Of a stretch of DNA of 64,000 nt, positions 1 to 11,500 are shown in pieces. The stretch lies in contig NZ_CP012573.1 of NCBI RefSeq assembly GCF_001280205.1, positions 1,798,001-1,862,000 of the forward strand, written 5' to 3'. This stretch comes from Clavibacter capsici (lineage in GTDB: Bacteria; Actinomycetota; Actinomycetes; Actinomycetales; Microbacteriaceae). Position numbers and translations under genes: made by a program. The notes below the pieces were generated by a model that searched no databases, was not told the origin of the DNA, and saw only the letters and a program-made list of their open reading frames with translations. Positions within the stretch are counted from its first letter, which is position 1, and every line of letters begins with the position of its first letter.

Positions 1-1913
1 CTCGTAGACGGCCTGGGCGAGCGTCGGCCCGATCGTGCGCACCGCCGCGATCTCCTCCACCTCGGCCTGCTTGAGCTTCGCGACGGATCCGAACTGCTGG
101 AGCAGCCGCTGCACGCGCGACGGGCCGAGCCCGGGGATCTCGTTGAGGACCGACGTGATGTCGCGCTTGCGCCGGGCGCGCTGGTGCGTGATGGCGAAGC
201 GGTGCGCCTCGTCCCGGATGCGCTGGATGAGGAAGAGGGCGTCGCTGTTGCGCGGCAGGATGATCGGGTAGTCGGAGTCCGGCAGCCAGATCTCCTCGAG
301 GCGCTTGGCGATGCCCGCCAGCTGGATCCCCGTGACGCCCGACTCCTCGAGCGCCCGCTGGGCGGCCGCCACCTGCGGCTGGCCGCCGTCGACGATGAGG
401 AGGTTCGGGCTGTAGGAGAACTTGTTGACGGGCGGCGCCTCGCCGAGCTCCGGCGGCGCGGCGTCGGCGGGCACCTCCGCCTCCTTGCCGAGGTAGGCGA
501 GGCGGCGCGTGATGACCTGGTGGATCGACTCGGTGTCGTCCGTGGAGTCGGCGATGTTGAAGCGGCGGTACTGGTCCTTGCGCGGCAGGCCGTCCTCGAA
601 GACGACCATGGACGCGACGATGTTCGTGCCGCTCAGGTGCGAGACGTCGTAGCACTCCATCCGCAGCGGGGCGTCGGGCATGCCGAGCGCCTCCTGGATG
701 TCGGCGAGGGCCTTCGACCGCGTGGTGAAGTCGGAGCTGCGGCGCGTCTTGTAGAGCATCAGCGCGTTCTGCGCGTTGGTGGCGGCGGTCTGGGCGAGCG
801 CGGCCTTGTCGCCGCGCTGGGCGACCCGCAGGTCGACCTGCCAGGAGCTCGGACGGCCGCGGCGCACCGTGCCGTCGTCCTCCCCCGCCGCCCGACGCTG
901 GCTGAGCCAGAGCTCGAGCTCGGCGGCGTCCGCCGGCAGCTCGGGGACGAGGACCTCGCGCGGCGGGTGCGCCTCGTCCTCGTACGCGTTGTGCAGCACG
1001 GTCTCGACGAGCTCGCCGATGCCGATGTCGAGCTCCTTGTCGACGACCCAGGTGCGCGTGCCGCGGATGCGCCCGCCGCGGACCATGAACTGCTGCACGG
1101 CGGCGGCCAGCTCGTCGGCGGCGATGCCGAAGACGTCCGCGTCCACCCGGTCGTCGAACACCACCGCGGTCTTCGAGAGCGCGGCCTCGAGCGCGCCGAT
1201 GTCGTCGCGGTGCCGGGCCGCGGACTCGTAGTCCATCTCGGCCGCGGCGTCCTTCATCCGCTGCGTGAGCTGGCCCACGTACTTCGAGTCGTTGCCCGCC
1301 ATGAAGCTCACGAAGTCGTCGGCGATCTCCCGGTGCTCCTCCTCCGAGACGCGGCCGACGCATGGGGCGGCGCAGCGGCCGATGTCGCCGAGGAGGCACG
1401 GCCGGTTCGTCTGCCGCGCGCGCTTGAAGGTGCTCTCCGAGCACGACCGCATGGGGAAGACCTTGAGCAGGTGGTCGACCGTCTCGCGGATGGCCCAGAC
1501 CTTCGTGTAGGGCCCGAAGTACTTGGCCCCGCGGATCTTGCGGTTGCGGGTGACCATCACCCGCGGGTAGTCCTCCCCCAGGGTGACCGCCAGGTACGGG
1601 TACGACTTGTCGTCCCGGAACTTGACGTTGAAGGGCGGGTCGAACTCCTTGATCCAGGTGAACTCGAGCTGGAGGGCCTCGAACTCGCTGCCGACCACGG
1701 TCCACTCGACGCCGGCCGCGGACGTGACCATGCGGCGGGTGCGCTCGTGCAGGCTCTCGAGCGGAGCGAAGTAGTTCGCGAGCCGGGCACGGAGGTTGTT
1801 GGCCTTGCCCACGTAGAGCACGCGGTCCGCGGTGTCGCGGAAGCGGTACACGCCGGGCGACGTGGGGATCTCCCCCGCCGCCGGGCGGTAGCCGACGGTG
1901 TCGGTGCGCGCCA

Positions 1914-1914
<1 letters not shown>
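1..1914 (-). CDS. uvrC: Excinuclease ABC subunit C (UvrC), C-terminus cut by window edge
   Basis: Dual-incision nuclease of nucleotide excision repair, recruited by UvrB to cut either side of a lesion. The frame is open from the ATG at 1914 to the window edge (about 638 codons), so only the last few residues are missing. It starts [18 protein letters not shown] nuclease domain lies near residues 15-95 (PGVYRFRDT, then [13 protein letters not shown]). A cysteine patch ([13 protein letters not shown]) lies near residues 175-190 and a UVR motif near 205-240. The RNase H-like nuclease follows (residues ~400-560, with MECYDVSH and [10 protein letters not shown]), and helix-hairpin-helix repeats ([13 protein letters not shown]) are at the end. 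The uvrA stop and this ATG share one base (TGATG), so translation is probably coupled to uvrA. Confidence 0.97.
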
Positions 1915-4835
<2,921 letters not shown>

Positions 4836-4841
4836 CCGTCC

Positions 4842-4863
4842 ATCGTATGCGTCGCCACCGACA
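4842..4863 (-). promoter_or_regulatory. RecA-independent (PafBC-type) DNA-damage promoter of uvrA
   Basis: On the minus strand the site reads gTGTCGGTG, 8 bases, TACGAT. This matches the published mycobacterial RecA_NDp consensus tTGTCRGTG-N8-TANNNT, which is activated by PafBC. The GTG of uvrA lies 6 bases downstream of TACGAT. A near-identical block sits at the same distance from the uvrB -10. The match and spacing are seen directly; PafBC control is inferred. Confidence 0.65.
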
Positions 4864-4900
4864 CCGCCGACGGGAGGGCGCCCCTCCCGCCGTCGGCGGT
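4863..4900 (-). terminator. Hairpin downstream of uvrB
   Basis: The arms at 4863-4878 and 4882-4900 pair as ACCGCCGAC...GGGAGGG with a 3-base bulge and a very short loop. The hairpin follows the uvrB stop codon (4906) and lies just upstream of the uvrA promoter, so it probably separates the coaE-uvrB unit from uvrA-uvrC. There is no clear U-tract, as is usual in high-GC actinobacteria. Confidence 0.6.
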
Positions 4901-4905
4901 GGGCG

Positions 4906-6972
4906 TCAGGACAGGTGGCCGGCCTTCTCCATCTGCCGCAGCTCCCGCTTGAGGTCGCCCAGCTCGTCGCGGAGGCGCGCGGCCAGCTCGAACTTGAGCT
5001 CGCCCGCGGCCTGCAGCATCTGGTCGTTGAGGTCGGAGATGATCGTCTCCAGCTCGTTCGCCCCGGCCGCCGCCTTGCCCTCGCGCCGCAGGTTCGGCGT
5101 GGGCGAGCGCTTGCCGCCGCCGCGCCCCTCGAGCATCTTCTTCGTGTCCTCGCCCTCCCGGGCCAGGATCTCCGTGATGTCCGCGATGCGCTTCCGCAGC
5201 GGCGTGGGGTCGATGCCGTGCTCCAGGTTGTACGCCACCTGCTTCTCGCGACGCCGGTCGGTCTCCTCGATGGCGCGCGCCATGCTGTCCGTGAGCACGT
5301 CGGCGTACATGTGCACCTCGCCGGAGACGTTGCGCGCGGCGCGTCCGATGGTCTGGATGAGCGAGGTCGACGAGCGGAGGAAGCCCTCCTTATCGGCGTC
5401 GAGGATCGCGACGAGCGAGACCTCGGGCAGGTCGAGGCCCTCGCGCAGCAGGTTGATGCCGACGAGCACGTCGTAGATGCCGGCGCGTAGCTCGCTGAGC
5501 AGCTCGACGCGGCGCAGCGTGTCGACGTCCGAGTGCAGGTAGCGCACGCGCACGCCCGCCTCGGCGAAGTAGTCCGTGAGCTCCTCGGCCATCTTCTTCG
5601 TGAGCGTGGTGACGAGGATGCGCTCGTCCTTCTCCACCCGGATGCGGATCTGCTCGAGCAGGTCGTCGATCTGGCCCTTCGTGGGCTTCACGACGATGGC
5701 CGGGTCGACGAGGCCCGTGGGGCGGATGATCTGCTCCACCACGCCGTCGCCCATGCCGAGCTCGTACTTGCCCGGCGTCGCCGACATGTAGACGGTCTGG
5801 CCGACGCGCTCGGTGAACTCGTTCCACTTCAGCGGTCGGTTGTCCAGCGCGCTCGGCAGCCGGAAGCCGTGCTCCACGAGCGTGCGCTTGCGCGACGAGT
5901 CGCCCTCGAACATGGCGCCGATCTGCGGCACGGTGACGTGCGACTCGTCGATGATGACGAGGAAGTCGTCGGGGAAGTAGTCGAGGAGGCAGTGCGGGGC
6001 CTCCCCCGCGTCGCGCCCGTCGATGTGCCGGGAGTAGTTCTCGATGCCGGAGCAGAAGCCGATCTGCTGCATCATCTCGATGTCGAAGTTGGTGCGCATG
6101 CGCAGGCGCTGGGCCTCGAGCAGCTTGCCCTCCCGCTCGAGCACGGCGAGCCGCTCCTCGAGCTCCTGCTGGATGGTGCCGATGGCGCGCTGCATGACCT
6201 CGGTCTCGGCCACGTAGTGCGAGCCCGGGAAGACGGACACGGAGTCCATCTTCCTCACGACGTCGCCCGTGAGCGGGTGCAGCGTGTAGAGCGCCTCGAT
6301 CTCGTCGCCGAACATCTCGATGCGGATGGCCAGCTCCTCGTACATCGGGATGATCTCGATGGTGTCGCCGCGCACGCGGAAGTTGCCGCGCGAGAAGTCG
6401 ACGTCGTTGCGCTGGTACTGCATGGAGACGAACTTGCGGATGAGGGTGTCGCGGTTGATCTGCATGCCCACCTGCAGCGCCACCATCGCGTTCATGTACT
6501 GCTCCGGCTGGCCGAGGCCGTAGATGCAGGACACCGTGCTCACCACGACGACGTCGCGGCGGCTGAGGAGCGAGTTGGTGGTGGAGTGGCGCAGGCGCTC
6601 GACCTCGGCGTTGACCGAGGAGTCCTTCTCGATGAAGGTGTCCGTCTGCGGGACGTACGCCTCGGGCTGGTAGTAGTCGTAGTACGAGACGAAGTACTCG
6701 ACCGCGTTCTCCGGCATGAGCTCGCGGAACTCCGTGGCGAGCTGCGCGGCCAGGGTCTTGTTGTGCGCGAGGATCAGCGTCGGCCGCTGGACCTTCTCGA
6801 TGAGCCAGGCCGCGGTGGCGGACTTGCCGGTGCCTGTGGCGCCGAGCAGCACCACGTCGGGTTCGCCGGCGTTGACCCGGCCCGCCAGCTCGGCGATGGC
6901 CGTGGGCTGGTCGCCGCTCGGGGAGTACTCGCTGACGACCTTGAAGGGGCGCACGGACCGGGTGGGCTGCAT
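4906..6972 (-). CDS. uvrB: Excinuclease ABC subunit B (UvrB)
   Basis: Central helicase-like factor of excision repair that verifies damage and loads UvrC; 688 aa, usual length. Walker A GATGTGKS is at residues 44-51. The aromatic beta-hairpin ([17 protein letters not shown]) follows near 97-113, then helicase motifs ([20 protein letters not shown]) and a C-terminal UVR motif that binds UvrC. The frame stays open further upstream, but that extension would overlap coaE. The family N-terminus [16 protein letters not shown] begins at the ATG at 6972. That ATG lies 7 bases after TAGACT, whose TAG is also the coaE stop codon, so an internal leaderless damage-inducible promoter inside coaE is likely. 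Confidence 0.97.
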   Translation of the reverse strand: MQPTRSVRPFKVVSEYSPSGDQPTAIAELAGRVNAGEPDVVLLGATGTGKSATAAWLIEKVQRPTLILAHNKTLAAQLATEFRELMPENAVEYFVSYYDYYQPEAYVPQTDTFIEKDSSVNAEVERLRHSTTNSLLSRRDVVVVSTVSCIYGLGQPEQYMNAMVALQVGMQINRDTLIRKFVSMQYQRNDVDFSRGNFRVRGDTIEIIPMYEELAIRIEMFGDEIEALYTLHPLTGDVVRKMDSVSVFPGSHYVAETEVMQRAIGTIQQELEERLAVLEREGKLLEAQRLRMRTNFDIEMMQQIGFCSGIENYSRHIDGRDAGEAPHCLLDYFPDDFLVIIDESHVTVPQIGAMFEGDSSRKRTLVEHGFRLPSALDNRPLKWNEFTERVGQTVYMSATPGKYELGMGDGVVEQIIRPTGLVDPAIVVKPTKGQIDDLLEQIRIRVEKDERILVTTLTKKMAEELTDYFAEAGVRVRYLHSDVDTLRRVELLSELRAGIYDVLVGINLLREGLDLPEVSLVAILDADKEGFLRSSTSLIQTIGRAARNVSGEVHMYADVLTDSMARAIEETDRRREKQVAYNLEHGIDPTPLRKRIADITEILAREGEDTKKMLEGRGGGKRSPTPNLRREGKAAAGANELETIISDLNDQMLQAAGELKFELAARLRDELGDLKRELRQMEKAGHLS

Positions 6973-6979
6973 GCTCCCG

Positions 6980-7001
6980 AGTCTACGAGCGGCCTCCGAC
7001 A
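6980..7001 (-). promoter_or_regulatory. RecA-independent (PafBC-type) DNA-damage promoter of uvrB
   Basis: The minus strand reads gTGTCGGAG, 8 bases, TAGACT, then 7 bases to the uvrB ATG. It matches RecA_NDp (tTGTCRGTG-N8-TANNNT) apart from the penultimate base of the upstream element. The site lies inside the last codons of coaE. The 12-mer CGGCGGTGTCGG is shared with the uvrA promoter, 22 bases from the -10 box in both cases. Confidence 0.6.
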
Positions 7002-7597
7002 CCGCCGGACAGGTTCGCCCAGAGCCGATCCGTCTGCGCGAGCGTCGAGCCCAGCGAGACGCCGGAGTCGATGACGTCATCGGCCACGGCGAGCCGGTCC
7101 TCGTCGGACGCCTGCGACGCGATGCGCCGCTCGGCCTCCTCGACCGGCATGCCGCGCAGCTCGACGAGCCGGCGGATCCGGGCCTCGCGCGGCGCGTGCA
7201 CCACGACGATCCGGTCGAACTCGTCGACGCGGCCGGACTCCACCAGGAGCGGGATGTCGTAGACGACGACCGCGTCGGGATCCGCCTCCCCCGCCTCGGC
7301 CATGCGACGGGCGGAGAGCGCGCGGACCGCGGGGTGCGTGATGGCCTCGAGGTCCCGGCGCGCGTCCGGGTCCTGGAACACCACGGCGCCGAGGGCCGCG
7401 CGGTCGAGGGAGCCGTCCGCCTGCATGACGCCCGTGCCGAAGCGCCGCGCGATCTCCGACAGCGCCGGCGTCCCCGGCTCCACGACCTCGCGGGCGAGCC
7501 GGTCGGCGTCGATGCGCACCGCCCCGAGCTCCGCCAGCCGGTCGGCCACCACCGTCTTGCCCGCGGCGATGCCGCCCGTCAGTCCGATCACGCGCAT
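6983..7597 (-). CDS. coaE: Dephospho-CoA kinase
   Basis: Final step of CoA synthesis: phosphorylates the 3'-OH of dephospho-CoA. 204 aa, the standard single-domain length (no C-terminal UPF0157 extension like the mycobacterial protein). The P-loop [11 protein letters not shown] is at residues 5-15. Adenine and CoA-site features [16 protein letters not shown] and [10 protein letters not shown] follow. The ATG at 7597 lies 6 bases after a TAGGCT -10 box, suggesting a leaderless transcript that reads through into uvrB 10 bases downstream. A strong terminator separates it from rpsA. Confidence 0.95.
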   Translation of the reverse strand: MRVIGLTGGIAAGKTVVADRLAELGAVRIDADRLAREVVEPGTPALSEIARRFGTGVMQADGSLDRAALGAVVFQDPDARRDLEAITHPAVRALSARRMAEAGEADPDAVVVYDIPLLVESGRVDEFDRIVVVHAPREARIRRLVELRGMPVEEAERRIASQASDEDRLAVADDVIDSGVSLGSTLAQTDRLWANLSGGVGGRS

Positions 7598-7603
7598 GGA
7601 TCC

Positions 7604-7609
7604 AGCCTA
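7604..7609 (-). promoter_or_regulatory. TAGGCT -10 box of coaE (leaderless)
   Basis: The minus strand reads TAGGCT-GGATCC-ATG, a 6-base spacer to the start codon, the geometry expected for a leaderless mRNA. The same TAGGCTGG word precedes polA and aroQ. No good -35 is visible. Confidence 0.5.
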
Positions 7610-7642
7610 GGCGCGGGGCGCCGGCGGACCGACCGGCCCGGA

Positions 7643-7687
7643 CACGACGGAGGCCGCCCTCCCCGAAGGGAGAGCGGCCTCGTCGTG
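7643..7687 (-). terminator. Strong hairpin terminator downstream of rpsA
   Basis: The arms CACGACGGAGGCCGC and GCGGCCTCGTCGTG pair with one bulged base around a CCTCCCCGAAGGGAGA core that also folds. It starts 12 bases past the rpsA stop codon. It is the clearest terminator on this side of the window. Confidence 0.85.
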
Positions 7688-7699
7688 GTGCGGGTGGGA

Positions 7700-9154
7700 C
7701 TACTTCGAGCTGGACAGCTTCTCGCGCAGGGCGGCGAGGCTCTCGTCGTCCGCCAGCGTGCCGGCGCCCGTCGAGTCGCTCGTGAAGCCGGGGCCGGCGG
7801 ACGTGATGCCCGTGTCGGCCGCCTCGGCCTCGGCTGCTGCCGCGACCTGCTTCTTGTGGGCCTCCCAACGGGACTGGGCGGCGGCGTACTGCTGCTCCCA
7901 GGTCTCGCGCTGGGCCTCGAAGCCCTCCTTCCACTCGTTGGTCTCCGGGTCGAAGCCCTCGGGGTACTTGTAGTTCCCCTGGTCGTCGTACTCGGTGAGC
8001 ATGCCGTAGAGGGCGGGGTCGAACTCGGTGCCCTCGGGGTCGACGCCGTCGTTGGCCTGCTTGAGGCTCAGCGAGATGCGGCGACGCTCGAGGTCGATGT
8101 CGATGACCTTGACGAACACCTCGTCGCCGACGGACACGACCTGCTCCGCGAGCTCGACGTGCTTGCCGGAGAGCTCCGAGATGTGCACGAGGCCCTCGAT
8201 GCCCTCGGCCACGCGGACGAACGCACCGAACGGCACCAGCTTGGTGACCTTGCCGGGCGCGACCTGGCCGATGGCGTGCGTGCGGGCGAAGACCTGCCAG
8301 GGGTCCTCCTGCGTCGCCTTGAGCGACAGCGAGACGCGCTCGCGGTCCAGGTCGACCTCGAGGATCTCGACGGTCACCTCCTGGCCCACCTCGACGACCT
8401 CGCTGGCGTGCTCGATGTGCTTCCAGCTGAGCTCGGAGACGTGCACGAGGCCGTCGACGCCGCCCAGGTCCACGAACGCGCCGAAGTTGACGATCGAGGA
8501 GACCACGCCCTTGCGGACCTGGCCCTTCTGGAGGTTGTTGAGGAACGTGCTGCGGCTCTCGGACTGCGTCTGCTCGAGCAGTGCGCGGCGCGACAGGACC
8601 ACGTTGTTGCGGTTCTTGTCGAGCTCGAGGATCTTGGCCTCGATCTCCTGGCCGAGGTACGGCGTGAGGTCGCGGACGCGGCGGAGCTCGATGAGCGAGG
8701 CCGGCAGGAAGCCGCGGAGGCCGATGTCCACGATGAGGCCGCCCTTGACGACCTCGATGACGGTGCCGGTGACGACGCCGTCGGACTCCTTGATCTTCTC
8801 CACGTCACCCCACGCGCGCTCGTACTGCGCGCGCTTCTTGGACAGGATCAGACGGCCTTCCTTGTCCTCCTTCTGGAGGACGAGGGCCTCGACGGTGTCG
8901 CCTACCTTGACGACCTCCGTGGGGTCGACGTCGTGCTTGATCGACAGCTCACGCGAGGGGATGACGCCCTCGGTCTTGTAGCCGACGTCGATCAGGACCT
9001 CGTCCCGATCGATCTTCACGACGGTGCCCTCGATGAGGTCTCCGTCGTTGAAGAACTTCAGTGTCTTCTCGACCGCGGCGAGGAAGTCCTCAGCAGATCC
9101 GATGTCGTTGATCGCGACCTGCTTGGGCGCCTTGTCGGTCGTTGCGATTGTCAT
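7700..9154 (-). CDS. rpsA: 30S ribosomal protein S1
   Basis: RNA-binding ribosomal protein that helps mRNA docking; 484 aa, the four-repeat actinobacterial form rather than the six-repeat form of enterobacteria. S1 domains lie at about 39-107, 125-190, 211-279 and 296-366, each with the FGAFV/GLVHISELS-type core. A non-S1 tail of about 115 residues follows, with a W/Q/E-rich helix and then an A/E-rich stretch ending LSSSK. The ATG at 9154 has a CTGGAG Shine-Dalgarno about 10 bases upstream. The gene has its own promoter and a leader of roughly 100 bases. Confidence 0.97.
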   Translation of the reverse strand: MTIATTDKAPKQVAINDIGSAEDFLAAVEKTLKFFNDGDLIEGTVVKIDRDEVLIDVGYKTEGVIPSRELSIKHDVDPTEVVKVGDTVEALVLQKEDKEGRLILSKKRAQYERAWGDVEKIKESDGVVTGTVIEVVKGGLIVDIGLRGFLPASLIELRRVRDLTPYLGQEIEAKILELDKNRNNVVLSRRALLEQTQSESRSTFLNNLQKGQVRKGVVSSIVNFGAFVDLGGVDGLVHVSELSWKHIEHASEVVEVGQEVTVEILEVDLDRERVSLSLKATQEDPWQVFARTHAIGQVAPGKVTKLVPFGAFVRVAEGIEGLVHISELSGKHVELAEQVVSVGDEVFVKVIDIDLERRRISLSLKQANDGVDPEGTEFDPALYGMLTEYDDQGNYKYPEGFDPETNEWKEGFEAQRETWEQQYAAAQSRWEAHKKQVAAAAEAEAADTGITSAGPGFTSDSTGAGTLADDESLAALREKLSSSK

Positions 9155-9158
9155 GTAG

Positions 9159-9179
9159 TTAGTGCTCCAGGATGGGCAT
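9159..9179 (-). CDS. Six-codon upstream ORF in the rpsA leader (speculative)
   Basis: An ATG at 9179 opens MPILEH followed by TAA. The stop ends four bases before the rpsA ATG (TAACTACATG). The rpsA Shine-Dalgarno CTGGAG forms codons 4-5 of this ORF, so ribosomes on it would mask the rpsA site. It is so short that chance is a real possibility, and it has no obvious Shine-Dalgarno of its own. Confidence 0.2.
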   Translation of the reverse strand: MPILEH

Positions 9180-9238
9180 GAATAAGGCCGCTGGCGCGGA
9201 CCCGCGCGGGTACCGGTCGAGCGGCGGACGGATGGGTC

Positions 9239-9254
9239 GTCGCAGAAGTGCGAC
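9239..9254 (-). other. Small hairpin at the 5' end of the rpsA leader
   Basis: GTCGCA-CTTC-TGCGAC on the minus strand is a 6-bp stem with a tetraloop, placed right at the predicted transcript start. It could stabilise the mRNA or take part in S1 autoregulation; neither is shown by the sequence. Confidence 0.4.
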
Positions 9255-9259
9255 AGTCG

Positions 9260-9289
9260 ATCTTAGACCCGGCCCGGGAGGCGGGACAA
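9260..9289 (-). promoter_or_regulatory. Promoter of rpsA
   Basis: -35 TTGTCC (9284-9289) and -10 TAAGAT (9260-9265) are separated by 18 bases on the minus strand, each matching 4 of 6 consensus bases. Transcription would start near 9253, giving a leader of about 100 bases. Nothing else is visible in the 165-base gap before the next gene. Confidence 0.6.
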
Positions 9290-9319
9290 CCGCGCCGCGC
9301 GGGCCGGCGCGGCCCGCGC

Positions 9320-10999
9320 TCAGCGGAGGACCGCGGCGCGCAGGGTGTCGAGGCCCACTCCCCCGATGTCGAGGGCGCGGCGGTGGAACTCGCGGATGTC
9401 GAACGCGTCGCCCTCCCGGCGGCGGGTCTCGTCGCGGAGGTCCTCCCAGATCCGCTGCCCCACCTTGTAGGAGGGCGCCTGGCCGGGCCAGCCGAGGTAG
9501 CGGTTGACCTCGAAGCGCACGAAGGACGGGTCCATGTTGACGTTGCGACCCATGAAGTCGAACGCGAAGTCGGCGTCCCAGACGCCATCGCCGTCGGGGC
9601 GCACCTTGCCGAGGTGCACGCCGATGTCGAGCACCACGCGGGCGGCGCGCATGCGCTGGCCGTCGAGCATGCCGAGGCGGTCGGCCGGGTCGTCGAGGTA
9701 GCCGAGCTCCTGCATCAGGCGCTCGGCGTACAGGGCCCAGCCCTCGGCGTGGCCCGACGTGCCGGCGAAGCGGCGCCACGTGTTGAGCTCCGCCTTGTTG
9801 TAGGTGGCCTGCGCGATCTGCAGGTGGTGGCCCGGGACGCCCTCGTGGTACACGGTGGTCAGCTCGCGCCAGGTGTCGAACTCGGTGACGCCCTCGGGCA
9901 CCGACCACCACATGCGGCCGGGGCGGCTGAAGTCGTCGGCGGGGCCGGAGTAGTAGATGCCGCCCTCCTGCGTGGGGGCGATCATGCACTCGAGCGCGCG
10001 GATCTCCTCGGGGATGTCGAAGTGCGTTCGGCCGAGCTCCTCGACCGCGCGGTCGCTGGTCTCCTGCATCCACGCGCGGAGGGCGTCGGTGCCGTGGAGC
10101 TTCCGGGACGCGTCGCCGTCGAGGTGCGCGATGGCCTCGAGCACGCTGGCGCCCGGGAGGATCTCGCGGGCGATGGCCTCCTGCTCCTCGACCATGCGGG
10201 CGAGCTCGCCGACGCCCCACTCGTACGTCTCGTCGAGGTCGACCTCGGCGCCGAGGAACGAGCGGGAGCGGAGCGCGTACTGATCGCGGCCGACGGCGTC
10301 GGCGTCGCGGCCGGCGGGCTCGAGCTCCGAGCCGAGGAACTCCGCGAGCCGCGCGTAGGCCGAGCGCGCCTCCTCGGCGCGGGCGCCGAGGTCCTGGCGG
10401 AGGGAGGCGGGCAGCTCGCCCTCGGCGGGACGCGCGTCCTCCGCGAAGGAGCGGAAGAAGCCGTCCGCGGCGGCCTGGCGCTCGACCTGGCCGAGCACCT
10501 CGCGGATCTGGCGCTTCGCGGGCACCTGGCCGCGGCGGACGCCCTCGCGGAGGGTCTCGATGTAGCCGTCGACCGCGCCGGCGACGTTGCCGAGGCGCGT
10601 GGCCAGGTGCTCCCAGTCGCCCTCGGTGGCCGTGGGCGAGATGTCGAAGACCTCGCGGATGCCCTGGGCGGGGGATGCGATGACGTTGAGGTCCGAGAGG
10701 TGGACGCCCGCCTCGTGCATCTCCACGTCGAGCTCGAGCTCGCGCGCGAGGTCCATGCGGGTGACCTCGTCCACGGCGTCGACCGGGGTGGCCGCCTGGA
10801 GCTGGCGGACCACCGCGCGGGCGGCCTCCGCGTGCGCCGCGTGCCCGGCGGGCGAGGTGTCGCCGTACTCGCCCTCGCGGCCGGGGCGGCCGAGGTAGAC
10901 GCGCTCCTCCGGGTGCAGGTCGAGCGACGTGTCGATCCACCCCTCGGCGATGCGGTCGATGTCCGTCTGCGGGCGGGGGGTCCTCGGCGTCGTCGTCAT
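9320..10999 (-). CDS. DUF885 family protein, probable zinc metallopeptidase
   Basis: 559 aa, typical for DUF885. The family signature HEGVPGHH is at residues 385-392 and the second conserved block GHAEGWALYAE at 417-427; together they resemble the HExxH-type zinc site of M32-like gluzincins. I see no signal peptide or membrane segment, so it is probably cytoplasmic. Its substrate is unknown. The ATG at 10999 overlaps the stop of the upstream PTS EIIA gene by 4 bases (ATGA), implying co-translation and perhaps sugar-status control of a peptidase. The nucleotide context is normal for this genome. Confidence 0.85.
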   Translation of the reverse strand: MTTTPRTPRPQTDIDRIAEGWIDTSLDLHPEERVYLGRPGREGEYGDTSPAGHAAHAEAARAVVRQLQAATPVDAVDEVTRMDLARELELDVEMHEAGVHLSDLNVIASPAQGIREVFDISPTATEGDWEHLATRLGNVAGAVDGYIETLREGVRRGQVPAKRQIREVLGQVERQAAADGFFRSFAEDARPAEGELPASLRQDLGARAEEARSAYARLAEFLGSELEPAGRDADAVGRDQYALRSRSFLGAEVDLDETYEWGVGELARMVEEQEAIAREILPGASVLEAIAHLDGDASRKLHGTDALRAWMQETSDRAVEELGRTHFDIPEEIRALECMIAPTQEGGIYYSGPADDFSRPGRMWWSVPEGVTEFDTWRELTTVYHEGVPGHHLQIAQATYNKAELNTWRRFAGTSGHAEGWALYAERLMQELGYLDDPADRLGMLDGQRMRAARVVLDIGVHLGKVRPDGDGVWDADFAFDFMGRNVNMDPSFVRFEVNRYLGWPGQAPSYKVGQRIWEDLRDETRRREGDAFDIREFHRRALDIGGVGLDTLRAAVLR

Positions 11000-11454
11000 C
11001 CCTCGACCGTACCGGCTCCCAGGAGGGAGCGGACGGTCGCGGGATCGGTGGCGCCGCGCAGCTGCTCGGCGCGCACGGGGTCGAGGAGGATCTCCGCGAG
11101 CCGCGACAGCAGCGCGATGTGGCCGCCCCCGGTGGCCGCGATGCCGATGACGATGCGCACCTCGTGCCCGTCCCAGTCGACGCCGTCCGGGAGTCGCAGC
11201 AGGCTGATGGCGTCGGCCCGCACGAGGTCGCGGCCCGCGGCGAGCGTGCCGTGCGGGACGGCGACGCCCTCGCCCACGAAGGTCGACACCGAGCGCTCGC
11301 GCTCGACCATGGCCTCCACGTAGCCGGGCTGCACCGCGCCGGACGCGACGAGCGCGTCGCCCGCCTGCCGGATGGCGTCCTCGCGGTCGTCCGCGCGTGC
11401 GTCGAGCCGGATGGAGCCGTCCGCGAGGAGGTCCGAGAGTCGTGCGTTCGTCAT
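10996..11454 (-). CDS. PTS EIIA component, mannitol/fructose (type 2) family
   Basis: 152-aa single-domain phosphocarrier. The phosphorylatable histidine is H68 in GVAVPHGT, the hallmark of EIIA-Mtl/Fru/Ntr. No EIIB, EIIC, HPr or sugar dehydrogenase lies nearby, so it either serves a transporter encoded elsewhere or has a regulatory role. The ATG at 11454 follows GAGGAG about 6 bases upstream. It lies 46 bases below polA with no clear terminator between them, and overlaps the DUF885 gene by 4 bases. Confidence 0.87.
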   Translation of the reverse strand: MTNARLSDLLADGSIRLDARADDREDAIRQAGDALVASGAVQPGYVEAMVERERSVSTFVGEGVAVPHGTLAAGRDLVRADAISLLRLPDGVDWDGHEVRIVIGIAATGGGHIALLSRLAEILLDPVRAEQLRGATDPATVRSLLGAGTVEG

Positions 11455-11500
11455 GCGCTGGTGCTCCTCGTGCTGGGGATGGGAGGGACGGGATCCGGCG

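Noticed and set aside
4836-7010. LexA/SOS boxes at uvrA and uvrB
   Set aside because: I looked for GAAC-N4-GTTC-type palindromes in the upstream regions and saw none; the RecA-independent motif explains the region better.
6973-7080. Longer uvrB start giving 36 extra residues
   Set aside because: The extension overlaps coaE, is Arg/Ser-rich and has no family counterpart; the ATG at 6972 matches the UvrB N-terminus.
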